Assembly: GCA_030159075.1 (NCBI GenBank)
Contig: BROG01000136.1
Span: forward strand, 1,203,501 to 1,267,500
Source: Atrina japonica
Taxonomy: Eukaryota > Mollusca > Bivalvia > Pterioida > Pinnidae
Length of the DNA: 64,000 bases
Direction: 5' to 3'
The notes beneath the pieces were generated by a model. The model searched no databases, was not told the DNA's origin, and was given only the letters and a program-made list of their open reading frames with translations. Of this stretch, positions 1-10,868 are shown piece after piece (position 1 is the stretch's first letter; each line of letters starts with the position of its first letter). Made by a program: the position numbers and the translations under genes.

Positions 1-476
1 CTCAACCAATCGACCCTTTCTGACATTCTGTTTTGATAAGACAAGTAAGAAGTACATGTAACAACATTTTAAAGACAAAGGACATTGATAATCCGGGTGA
101 ACTACCTATATTAATTTATTACGATCCATGCGAGTTTTTTTAATGATATGTACCAAAATTTTTAATTATTCTTGTATGGATATCCGAAGAATTTTTCAGT
201 TAGAAAATTTAATTGATTTACTTCAGGATACCTGCGTAATAAAATCCCTCAAATCCATAAATTAGGCCTAGTTTTGGGCGCACCGGTATGAACTTGACTT
301 CGATCTAGATTCTATAATGTATTAATGATGAATAAAATCAGTTACATCAGTCATCATGATATTTTGGTGATGGAAAAATACAGATACGTTGCTAAAAAAT
401 AAACAGAAAATGACGATATTTCCTAATTTTCTCTCGGACTTAATGTTTTCAAATCAGAAAAAAAAAAATCCGCCTG

Positions 477-508
<32 letters not shown>

Positions 509-1319
509 CTCGTGCTACGGGGTCGGTTATATTCTTCCTTCTTGAAAACTATCTATCTCTAAAATGTCGGGAATCTTCACATTTCAATACAATAAACTGA
601 TATTGTAAGCCGTAAACGTAAATTATTTTCCCGGCGACCCGAGTCATGAAACGTGTAGGCTACAGTATACATGGTACAGGTAATTCACGTGATTCTCGGA
701 AGGAAGAATATGGCGGTACATCACTCGTAACTTAGAACGACTTCGGCGCGTGGAAAATTGAGTCTTGTATTTTATATTACCATATATTCGAATGAGCAAA
801 ACATAGATATGATTTAATTTATTAACTCTGTGTTTCTTTCGACGACAATGGTTCTCGGAATGAAGATGTCGGCGGTCGTTTTACCCAGTCAATACTCGAA
901 TGACGGTTGTCAATTTCGGCGCATGAAAAGTCGAGTCCTTTACTTTATACGAACTTATAGATGCACAATAAATATATTCAACTGAGAAAACATTGTTATG
1001 ATTTTTATTTAATTTTTTTTTTTGTTTCTCTCGACGACAGAAATCTCAAATCATGACAAAAGTTGAAATAGATCTATTTTATTCACCATTGGACTGTAGG
1101 CCGAAATGTCCAACGTCGTCACATTTAGGTTTTTTGATTTACCGAGTGATTTATTTATAATAAACGAAAATAATGTATTGTTATAAAATTTACCCGATTA
1201 ATTCATTTAAAGTAAATGTAGAGTAGTCTGTTTTCTTTTAACAATCGTATTTATGCTAGTAGTAGTATAAACGTGATGTTAATTAGGCCTAGTACGGGTG
1301 CTAAAATCTGACATGTAAA
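1..1319. other. Unassigned AT-rich DNA
   Basis: I see no coding exon, RNA gene or mobile element here. The only distinctive feature is a pair of A runs around 462-504, the longer about 26 A long. It could be the tail of an old retroposed copy, but nothing recognisable lies beside it. Confidence 0.5.
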
Positions 1320-1360
1320 CAGCGATATATAAAGCTAATTATTAGCTTTATATATCGCTG
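1320..1360. repeat. Perfect 20-bp inverted repeat (hairpin)
   Basis: Arms 1320-1339 and 1341-1360 are exact reverse complements around a single T at 1340. They begin CAGCGATATATAAAGC. There is no protein context. It may be the core of a tiny foldback element or a cruciform-forming site. Confidence 0.9.
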
Positions 1361-2587
1361 ATGTAAATAAGTAAAAAAAAAAAAACATATACACGTAATA
1401 TCAATAATTTCTTAAAAAATATAAAAACACAATTCCTCAAACTTTTCTTTGCCTGTTAGTAAGACCCTTTTATTTTTTGATAAATCTAGTGGACAACAGT
1501 TTTACAGGTAGATTATCGATAAGACAAGTCAGTATTCACGCCTCAGTGATTTTTGCTTCTCTCCCGATGAGATGACCGACAAGTGTTGGCTCACAATATT
1601 TTATGACCCCTTATACACAACCATGGGACAAAAAACACAGTGTTTTTTCAGATTTTACACGGGGCATCTTCCCACTGTGATCCGTGGAAAAATTACGAAA
1701 CACGTGGGCCGTACTGTAACTAATGAAATATAGCTAAAAAATTCCATTCTCATTAAGTGGACAAAGTGATGCAGACGCCTTTTGTAATACTTTCGTTTTC
1801 TTCGAAGCGAGATCTTAAAGGTCGTGTTAGTCATTTAGTCTTTATATTTAGTGATAAGTGTGTCAACCAATCAGATTAAAGACTAATCTATGATGTGTCC
1901 GTATCTTTTTATATTCACCAATGGTCTTTTACATAGGACTCTGTGTGTAGTGTTTATAACGTACATGGAAATTGATCTATATACATGTTTGGCAGTGACT
2001 ACGAGTCAGCGTCAATCATATGTATAGTTAAAATCGTACGTATACGTGTATACGTGTTTGGCAGGATAAGGGTTAACACTTCAGAAAAGGAGTTATAATA
2101 CACATCCAGGAAATCATCACATTTTTCATTTCACATTTGCATCGTTACATGTACAAGTAGATCTGCAAGATATTTGCTTTACAGAATTGAATATTCTGAG
2201 GCCTAAAATAAAATTAAGTTTGTTTGCCGTTTACCGACCGACCCAAGGAAATCGCCGCGACTCAGAAAATGTTATTGCTGTTTTCAAAGAAATTTTTTAT
2301 TGACTATCTTTCTGGAACATTCGATTACCGTCACATGTTTATATAGTATTAGTATTACTTCGTCTCTATCTTTGAGAATATACATGTATATATTTTGACT
2401 GTGGTGCTATTATTTAAATCAATGAAACATCATATATTAACAGTATTTTATTGTGTAAAATAATGACCAGAACGTATGTAACATGACACTAGGGGCCTAT
2501 CAAGGAACTGCAAATTCATAATACGACCTCTTGCAACTCTTCGAAATATTACCAATCCATCTACAGTATTGGGGCATAAATGAGTTC
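1361..2587. other. Unassigned AT-rich DNA
   Basis: No exon, RNA gene or repeat family could be recognised. Stop codons are dense in all frames. Confidence 0.5.
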
Positions 2588-2761
2588 GCCGAACTTTCTG
2601 TCCCGATTTTAAGCGATTTTTTTAGGGGGTAAATCAGGATTTTACCCTTATCCCTTTGGAGATTCTGTCTGGTGGGGCAACACGACAGAATCTCAAAAGG
2701 GATTTATTCAGATTTTACTCACTCAAAAAAATCGCTTAAAATCGGGACATAAAGTTTGGCC
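2588..2761. mobile_element. Short foldback MITE
   Basis: The left end reads AACTTTCTGTCCCGATTTTA followed by AGCGATTTTTTT. The right end (about 2723-2757) is its near-exact inverse. Inside, a second pair of inverted segments (around GAGATTCTGTC and GACAGAATCTC) continues the palindrome, so nearly the whole 174 bp can fold. No coding capacity. A related, more diverged copy is at 4751-5037, and a single end of the family is near 59229-59255. Confidence 0.8.
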
Positions 2762-3808
2762 TAAGCTACTGTTATATCCCAGAATGAAATGTATTTTCTC
2801 TACGAATACTATTTATAAAAACAGGAAGCCAAAAATCCTGTATGATACATGTTTTACTAAGATAAACAATTTATGAAACACCTGTGTAAATTTGTTTATG
2901 TTTCCTCCTTTCATGAAAGCTGAAGGGAATAATGTTATAGCAAACATAAAATTGTGTAGACAGTTACGTAAGAGTTACCTCCCAATTTTTTTTTTTAAAT
3001 TCAAAAATATTTGTGAAAATGTAATAATTCTACAAAAACGATATCAAATCTAGTAAAATGAAATCAATTTAATTTATACACCTGTTTTCTTTAACATAAC
3101 CCCGTGTATTTCTCTAATTTACATTAGAAATACATTAAAAAGTCCTAGGAAAGTTCTGCACCATGCACTTTATTATAAACACTGCCTTGCCATGTAACTG
3201 ATTGCCGATAGTTGGGAGGTCAAGTTGAGCCTCTGATGTAATATTGGCAAGTCTGTTTAACTTGCAACCAGTGAACAAATGCTATGAGACGACAATTGAG
3301 ATTCGATAGATTATTGTTGTACAGTGAAAACTCATTGAAATTTCACAAATAACCTCTCTCTTCTCATGTCTGTCTCAAACATTTATGAAATCTTTAATGT
3401 GTCCTCATTTACAATTATTTTCATTATAATTTGTACAGAAAATGACTGACTGCACAATGACAGAAAAATTTCCAGTGTCCAGTGAGGAATAAAACATTTT
3501 TCCTGTATAGCTTGTCCCGAAAAGTGAGAATCAACCGTGTTGCTCCGGCCGGCAAAGTTATGTGAATGTTAATGGTAGAGCACCAGTAGTCGGGTAGAAC
3601 CAGTTGTTGGCAATTACATTATTTTGGCTATAATATCGAACACGATTTTACGAGATTTGTTTAGATCAACCATCTGCTGTTGGCCGTATCACTTGAACAG
3701 AAGGAAAAAAATATTGACATAGTACATAGAAAAGACCAAATCACACCATAGCCAACTACCAGTCTGATGCCAGTCATTATACAAAAACTAAAACATAATG
3801 TAACTTAC
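2762..3808. other. Intergenic or intronic DNA downstream of the RPL12 exon
   Basis: I looked here on the minus strand for the next RPL12 exons (the SPKKVGDD, TVKLTIQNR and GTAQSVGC regions) and saw none. No other gene or element was recognised. Confidence 0.5.
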
Positions 3809-3882
3809 CAGACCAAGTGGACCAATCTTTGGAGCCAGGGAGGAAGTAGCAGGCACTTCTCCACCAACAGCCTTTACATAAA
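3809..3882 (-). CDS. RPL12: Ribosomal protein L12 (uL11), internal exon
   Basis: This is one 74-nt internal exon of the cytosolic large-subunit protein L12 (uL11), which binds the GTPase-associated centre of 28S rRNA. On the minus strand it is preceded by a TTACAG acceptor and followed by a GTAAGT donor. It enters with two bases of a split codon and ends in phase 0. It encodes YVKAVGGEVPATSS followed by LAPKIGPLGL. The GGEV-ATS-LAPKIGPLGL core is the invariant N-terminal part of eukaryotic L12, which continues with SPKKVGDD in the next exon. That exon and the start exon were not found in the window. The 3' exons would lie to the left, probably beyond position 1; a short start exon to the right could have been missed. 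A lone duplicated exon is possible, but intact splice sites and frame favour a real gene running off the edge. Confidence 0.82.
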
Positions 3883-4750
3883 CTGTAACAAAAGTATGAT
3901 TTGCATATAAATGCTTTTTTATGATTAACATGCATGGTTGTACTATGTAGCTTAGGATACAATATAACTCGTTAAGTGAGGCCGAGGGTCTGCAACCCCA
4001 GACACGTACAACAATTATAGAATGTATAAAAAAAATACGTTGTTTTTCCCCATTCTAGACATGTAATTTTCACATAAATGATAAGCATTTGATGAAGTAA
4101 GAACTTTTAATTTCTGTAGTCTACAAGTCAACCAATTATCATCAATATCTACATTTATGACTGTGATATTTAAGTTGTTTGCCCAACATACAAAAATGTA
4201 TACAGGGTTTTCCCTTACACATGATTTCTGCGTCTCTGGTGCATAAAATCTTTTCAGGACGCAAAACTTGAACGTCCCTAATGACGCACAAAAACTCAGT
4301 ATTTTTTTAACCAGAGACTGTGTGCCTTTGATTTTATGTATTTTCTTGAATTTCATTAATTTAGGGGGACTCACAAATATAACGAAGGACTTCGGAATTT
4401 TGTTTTTGTGGGTCTCTGGGACCCACTAAAACAACATCCTAGGGAAAACTCTGCATATATAAATATAGATCTACATGTACTCAGGATTTGTTTATCATGG
4501 ATTACACAAGTTATGTAGCAAATTTCAGTGTTCTGCGTGCCAAGTTACAAAATCTATCGTGGAAAAATGATGAAAAAATCACGGTAACTGGTTGCTAACC
4601 AGTATATTTTACTATAAAATTCTTCAGACATATGCACACGGTACTTTGTTATGAGACAAAGTAAAGGCTAGTATACTGCAGTCATTAGGTCCATTAAACT
4701 CTTCAAACTTTACTTTCAGTGTACACTGGCCCTATTTGTATGGTTGACTT
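3883..4750. other. Probable RPL12 intron or upstream DNA
   Basis: No recognisable exon. A 119-codon open frame on the minus strand (4015-4374) has no family resemblance and is probably chance. If the RPL12 exon belongs to a live gene, its short first exon should lie to the right of 3882, but I could not point to it. Confidence 0.4.
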
Positions 4751-5037
4751 CTAGTACGAACTTTCTGCCCCAATTTTAAGCTGACGTCTGATTTACCGTT
4801 TGTTGATATGCTTACTTGAATTTTAGATTTATAAATAAATCGTCACTAAGTTATGACACGATATAATTCCACATTTATCATATCAACAAATATTAGACAT
4901 CAGGGATAAGAAATAGGTGGCTAAAACGATAGCTAAACTGTTGTGAAAATGTCACAGTATCTTGCTACGAAGAAAGTATTTAGGAGGACTTCTGCCCCTG
5001 ATTTTACACAAAAATCGGGGCAGTAAGTTCGACCTAG
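4751..5037. mobile_element. Diverged MITE with inverted ends
   Basis: The ends match in inverse orientation: left CTAG..CGAACTTTCTGCCCC and right GGGGCAGTAAGTTCGACCTAG. They resemble the ends of the 2588-2761 element. The interior is unrelated AT-rich DNA. CTAG is present at both outer edges and could be a target duplication or part of the ends. Confidence 0.65.
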
Positions 5038-5485
5038 TCGATCTCCGACTCATCAGTACAGCTACATCTCGCCAACTCAAGTATGTCATTATAATGAAGA
5101 CCTGGAGTATAATATATAAATACAACGAAATACCAGGATTGTTTCCATATGTTTTTCACCTACCGAATGACACCAACCACTGAAAATGAAATCATGTTGC
5201 CGTCGGAACATGTGAGGTGGGGGGGGGGGTTGATCGATTCGATCGAATTAAATGCCTTAAGCCATCTTACCAATCAAAACAGCGTTTGGATCGAATTTTG
5301 GCGGCATTTTGCTTTATACTGTACACACTATAAATTATCTAGATGACGGAAATGGTGTTGGATGAGTCCCGATTGACACGACCAAATCTTGTTGCACCAC
5401 ACCGTCGTAAAGGTATGGGGGGAAAAGGACGATAACTTGTGTATTTCCGGTGACATACGGCACAAAGGGACATAAATCTTAAACA

Positions 5486-5619
<134 letters not shown>

Positions 5620-5860
5620 AGATTGCGGTGGCGAAATGAAAGGGGGAGGGTGGGAGTATATTAAACTATAATATCTGTCAAATTATGCCTTTAAAACTGA
5701 ATGTTCGTCAATAATATTGATAATATAATTATCACATTTCTTTGGATTATCCAGTCAACTTTGAGATAAATGTAGAATAAAAATTAATCTATATCATTAA
5801 ATTTTAATTCATTATACATATGTACACATAATCTAACTGCATGATTTAAAAAGGGCACTC

Positions 5861-6108
5861 ATGGACAAACAAGTTTTATCGTCATTATGCGACCAAATAT
5901 TAAACGGCGTTCTTGAGATCATTAAGCCGCATATAGATTCATAGATAGAATATATCATTGCAGAAACCGTAGATAATAAACTGTCACTCCTTAAGAAAGA
6001 CTTAATATCAAAAGATCAAGAGATAACTGATTTTAAAAATCGCACTGATAGACTGGAGTCCCAGGCAGAGGAGCAAGAACAATATTCAAGACGTACGTGT
6101 CTCAGATT
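5861..6108 (+). pseudogene. LINE ORF1-type coiled-coil fragment, broken
   Basis: Reading from the ATG at 5861, the frame gives an N-terminal segment, an in-frame TAG after about 28 codons (..KPHIDS*), and then about 54 more codons of heptad-like coiled coil. These end with RLESQAEEQEQYSRR followed by TCLR. The E-QYSRR-CLR ending is characteristic of ORF1 proteins of LINE and LINE-like elements, where it marks the passage from the coiled coil to the RNA-binding domain. Similarity stops abruptly at about 6108, where an unrelated repeat begins that also occurs near 28640. This is therefore an interrupted retrotransposon relic, not a host gene. The clade was not determined. Confidence 0.65.
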
Positions 6109-6172
6109 TTTGTATCTATGTCCTGGACATTCTATTGATTTATACTTTGGAATCTGAATTTTTTATATTTTT
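6109..6172. repeat. Dispersed repeat segment shared with 28640-28705
   Basis: The segment beginning TTTGTATCTATGTCCTGG is repeated almost exactly near 28640 and runs on through TTTATACTTTGG in both copies. It is joined here to the ORF1 fragment, so the two places probably carry pieces of the same element or share an insertion. Confidence 0.7.
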
Positions 6173-7074
6173 ACCACCGAGTATGTATCACTGCTGGTGG
6201 ACATATTGTCCCCGAGGATAATTGTCACTCGGTACATATGCATTTAATGGATAAACAAATACCAAAAACTTGCATACTGGATGGCACGGAGCCCATTTTA
6301 AGAGAGGATGTCATCAGACATCAAGCATTAGGCGGAAAGTGAATTTATTTTTTTTTTCAAAATTGTACTTAAATGTTTATTTACATCATAAATAATGGCA
6401 AAAAAATAAAAAATAAGATTTTCACCAAATTCATAACCTTGTATCCAAGCAAAATGGATTTCCTTAGTTACGGTGTAAATTTAGTACCTTGAAAATAGCA
6501 AAAACTCAAATATTTAAGATAACTAAAATTTCAAAATACTAATAAGAATATACCAGATATTGTTGAATACTAATAATGGACACTTCCCTTAATCATTTGA
6601 TGTATGACAACTGATTATTTACTATTCCTACATTGTTGCTATGGAAACGGGAATATAGGACTGAATTCAGATTGAGAAAATGTTAAAATATGACATAATT
6701 TCAATATCCTTCAAATGTAATCTACATCTTTTAGTTGAACGCTGCATACTATTTTCTGTTTATTACATGTCTGTAGGTTCAATCAAAAAAATAAATCTGG
6801 CTGGCAACATAGATATGAAGCTGGTAGACCATTTCAAATTTCCCCAATTTTTAGCATTTGGGGTCCCATTTTCACCATTTTTTCATTCAATAAACAACAC
6901 AAGGCAACAAATTCATGTCAACAAAACTTTATCAATGCACTGTAATAAATTTATATACAACTTTAATCATGAGACATATTGACAGAATAAAAATACAAAA
7001 TGTTTAAAGTATCAATTAATATTGACCTCGGTATCCAAGGAGACGTCCTTAAGGTTCATGGATATAATGGGGGG
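6173..7074. other. Unassigned DNA
   Basis: No family recognised. A 100-codon open frame (6680-6982) has no recognisable motif and AT-rich composition, so I take it as chance. Confidence 0.45.
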
Positions 7075-7510
7075 GAGATAACTCTTCACACACAATGATT
7101 TTAACATTGTCAGATTTTGCTGAAATTGGTATTCAAAGGTAAATTCATGATAGATTTTCATGAAAAATGGCTTATAGAGGTATACTAATATAAAACATTC
7201 AATGGTAGATGTTACGGAGGTGTTGGTTGCCATGATAACATAATAAAAGCCTGTGATTGGTCAAATTTTGATATTATTGGAATTTGCTGAAAAATAGTAA
7301 TATGGGGTTTTTTGGTATTACAAATTTAATGGCAGATGTTATAAAAAAAATGTCAGTTACCATGATAACAAAATAAAGGCCACTAAATGGTCAAAACTGA
7401 GCTATTTTCAGAAATTGTTGAAAATTGGTATACACTGGTATTTTGACATTGCGAATTCAATGGTACATGTAAGTGTTTCGAAAGCAATGATTGCTATGTC
7501 AAAACAATAA
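7075..7510. repeat. Degenerate tandem repeat, about 145 bp, three units
   Basis: Units share TACCATGATAACA/AAATAAAGGCC and AATTGGTATACACTGGTA-like segments, spaced about 145 bp (around 7228, 7358 and 7480). They are strongly diverged from each other. No coding meaning. Confidence 0.6.
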
Positions 7511-8089
7511 AGGCAAGAGTACTGCAAATGACACATAACACGCTTGCAATGCAGTTTATTTGCAGGATGTGAAAGAGGAATATTAGTTGCATTGAGTTTA
7601 CTACCTCATTATGATATATAGGTATAACAGTATGCATGGAGATGCATAATGAAATGATTATTTGTGAAGGCTGAAATGGAAAAATAATAATTGGTGACTG
7701 AGATCTGTAAGGACTTGATATCATCTGTTTTGACTATTTAAGAATAAAAGTTATCATTACAAGGAATGGTATTGTTGCTCAATAAACACATTCCTGGTAA
7801 GTATCCGTGATGCAACTTCTCATGATAATGTAAGTGGATGATAGACCTCTGATGCATCTACAGTACTAGCTCACTGAAGACGCAAAACCCCACTCCATTA
7901 CATTATTCTAACACTGAGCACAAGAGTTGTTCTCTTATCCTTTAAATACTGAGCGTCTGGTAAGAAGTGAAAACATTTCTAATCTTTTTTAGTCTTAGGC
8001 ATGACCCAGCTGGGGATCAAGCCTGGACATTCTACTCAAGGGGTGGACACTCTACCATTACACCAAAGAGGGAGTTACCTTTATAGTGT

Positions 8090-8600
8090 AAATTAGACAC
8101 ACTAACAATGGTTGTCTGCATTCGAAATCCTACACAGTGCATAAAGCTATATGAAATTTTTTTAAATAGTAACAGTGACCAACATTCACAAACAATGACA
8201 TTGAAAAGTTGATTTGTCACAAGAATATGTTTCAAGGAACAATTATGTGAAGTTTTATCAAAATTCATTCATTAAATTACCCAAAAAGCATCTGACGAAC
8301 AAAGACACATATTTCTAAAAAAAAAGTAACAGTGACCTACATTCACAAACCATGACCTTGAAGTCGCCTTGTCTCATAAACCAGCTGCAAGGAACAAAAG
8401 TTTTAAAGTTTAAATAAAATGTTTTCTGTAAAAGCTCCAAACAAGCTAAATGCTGACAAAGTTATATATAATTTTTTAAAAATAGTTACAGTGATCTACA
8501 TTTGCAAACCACGATCTTGAAATTGATCATGTCTTGAAAACTTGTTACAAGGAACATCTGTATAAAGTTTCAATAAAATTTGTTGAGTAGTTTGCTTAAA
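8090..8600. repeat. Degenerate tandem repeat, about 150 bp, three units
   Basis: Three units share AACAGTGACC.ACATTCACAAAC, a CATGACCTTGAA-like segment and CAAGGAAC, followed by a GTTTCAATAAAAT-like stretch (around 8167, 8327 and 8485). It resembles the CATGACCTTGAAATT parts of the large composite repeats at 50.9-52.3 kb. Confidence 0.6.
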
Positions 8601-8772
8601 ATCATATGGACAAACTAAATGTTGACTTAGAAACATAAAGGGTGATGCCAATAAAAATTCACCTGTGATGTTTTTCTAAATTTTGGATTTTTAGCTGGGA
8701 TGTAGGCATGAAACTTAAAGAGGAAAGGGGTCATGGTCATAAATTGACCTAGGCAGTAAAATTGGTTTACCT

Positions 8773-9000
8773 GAAGAACATTTGATGGTGGGTGCCTAGA
8801 TCCCTATTGGATTGACTTAAATTTATTTATTTAATTTAAATTTTAATTTTAATCCCAGAGGGATCTAGGCACACACCATCAAATGTTCTTCATTTGATCT
8901 ATGACAGACTGTTCTTTTCTCTTATTTTGTGGTTCAACAATGAATTTGAACTAAAACCTAAACATGTGTAAAGTGCTTTCTCGCAAGATTATAACAATAC
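8773..9000. mobile_element. Dispersed repeat with a long terminal hairpin (copy 1 of 3)
   Basis: The 5' part (8773-8891) is a foldback: GAAGAACATTTGATGGTGGG and its inverse CCATCAAATGTTCTTC flank an AT-rich loop. The following part (GACAGACTGTTCTTTTCTC ... TTGAATTTGAACT ... CACAAGATTATA-like) recurs at 42155-42345 and 61356-61545, so this is a dispersed family. No ORF. Confidence 0.75.
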
Positions 9001-9209
9001 CAAATATAAATTGTAATAATCGAAGATAGCTTAACCATATCTGTCAACCTCTAAAATTGAAAATGTTGGTCGGATTTACAGTACTAATTGTCCCAGCTAA
9101 GAGGGAGGTTTGGATTCTTCTAAACTTGATAATGATCTCTATGTAACAATCTACCATACAATGGATACAATGTTATTATGAAAGGTAATTTTTGGTACAT
9201 AATGTTTTC

Positions 9210-10083
9210 CTATGCTACAATTTCATTCAGTTCCTGAAATTCAATTGCATCCATTTCAGCATGAAGATCTTCCTCTGTTAAACCTGAATTAAAAGACTGC
9301 CTCTGCTTTAAAACAAGTCTGCTAAAGTAACTAGCAATTTGTTGGGCAGAAAGAAATTCCTCTTGTAAAAAACGTTTTCTTCCATTTTTTGCCCTCACTT
9401 GTCGCATATCTTGTGATACTTCTTCAGGGTCACATTTTTGTCCTGTTTTTTCGCCCTTATTAAATTTCTCATCCAGAAAATTGGTTTGATTTTTGTTAAA
9501 CCTTTTAACTTCACGTCTTGACTTTAATGCCCAACCTCTTTTAAGTTGATGATTACTTTTTCCTGTATTACAGGTTTGCAGATTTACAGCTAACACAACC
9601 CTCCTCTGTAAAACAGAAGTTGTTTAATGTTGTAATTTTGGGCAACTTGAAAATGGTACGCTGTTTTTTTTAGGCATTCTTTGTAGGGGGTAATGCAACA
9701 ATGACAGAGACATTTTTCATATTCATTTTCATAACTGCATCTTTGAAATCAGAAGCTGTGCAGACATCATTTCCTTCATTAACATATCTGCGTATGTATG
9801 ATTTTGTATGAGCAGCTTTCCTGTCGCAAATAGATTTTCCCCCTTGAGGGTCTGCAAAGTCCATTCGAGCACAACGTATGCGAGATGAAAGGTATGGAGC
9901 TGCACCTACAGACACTGAGCCATGGAAACATCCAGCATTATCAGAGCGAATGAAAGCAGTATCAAGACATGGCTTCATATTTGACAATATGTCAAAGCAG
10001 TTACTTTGGATTGCATTAGATGTTTCCGCATCTTGGACTGCACTGTCGAAAATATGTATTATGATGTGTGAAGTAATACTACT
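9210..10083 (-). pseudogene. Broken gene of a transposon-related invertebrate family
   Basis: Three minus-strand blocks lie in order. Block 1 (10083-9670) reads from ITSHIIIHIFDSAVQD through TAFIRSDNAGCFHGS, MDFADPQGGKSICDR, YVNEGNDVCTASDFKDAV and ends at a stop. The middle (about 9669-9597) has several stops and a frame change. Block 2 (9596-9210) contains GWALKSRREVKRFNKNQ, FLDEKFNKGEKTGQK, DPEEVSQDMRQVR and EFLSAQQIASYFSRL. The SDNAGC(Y/F)H, DPQGGK-CDR and GE-TG-K / QI-S-FSRL signatures recur in uncharacterised proteins of cnidarians and molluscs that I believe are transposon-derived. The conserved Asp-Asn block may be part of an RNase-H-like fold, but that is inference. There is no splice-site explanation for the break at 9600-9670, so I call it a pseudogene. 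The N-terminal half is missing. Confidence 0.6.
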
Positions 10084-10868
10084 CTTAATTTTGAACTTGT
10101 TCTACAACCATAACCTAGGATGGTATTATCATACAACCAGGTACCAAACTCATTTGTGTATCGATAGTCTATTAGGAACTATTTCTATTCGTGTGTTATG
10201 TATACAAATCCTAAATCAATTCTACCCGTTTGTTATGTTTACAATCTCGAACAAACTCCACCGATATCCTAAGTATATAAACCCGAACCTCATGATTATA
10301 ATCAAACATTGTGTATACAATCACGATCTAGTTCAACCAGTGATATTATTTGTATGTAAATATTCTATGTATATAATTAAGAATTTACGCTGTGTTTCAA
10401 TTATGTAAACCCAATCCCAACTGTTTAATCATGATCCAAACCTACACTGCTTTCAATTATCATAGTTTAAACGATACTAATGAACACATGTATACCTAGT
10501 ACTACAATAGTCACATACCCCGAGGTCAGATGGACCCAGAGCACCAACAATGGCCTCAACAAATAAATTACAAAACATGCTAAATGTACACAAGAAATGA
10601 CTCAATGACATCTCTCTAATTCCACATGTTTTCACTCGTTCCAACACTCACATGTTCTCCTTTTCCCAATGCACTCCAAATTCCTGTCACTACAAATTCA
10701 CTCGCTATAATCTAATCCTAAAAAGAAATGGGCAACGACCTAGAGTCGTACAGGGCAAACATAGGTTCATTTTAATGACGGTGCTATGGTATATGTTCAT
10801 CATTCTATAAATCTTGTATTTTTATCTCACTAGACCTATATGCTAAATTCTCGAAACTTTTTAGTATC
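10084..10868. other. DNA between the pseudogene and the LINE
   Basis: No gene recognised. The last part may be 5' untranslated sequence of the plus-strand LINE, whose ORF begins about 10869-10893. The LINE 5' end could not be placed. Confidence 0.4.

Noticed and set aside
4015..4374. 119-codon minus-strand ORF beginning MSPPK as RPL12 start exon
   Set aside because: Only the first residues faintly recall the RPL12 start (MPPKFDP). The rest does not match and no donor joins it in phase to the 3809-3882 exon.
9878..10408. 176-codon plus-strand ORF, the longest in the window
   Set aside because: Its first half is antisense to the SDNAGCFH pseudogene, whose family motifs are on the minus strand. 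The second half is AT-rich with no motif.
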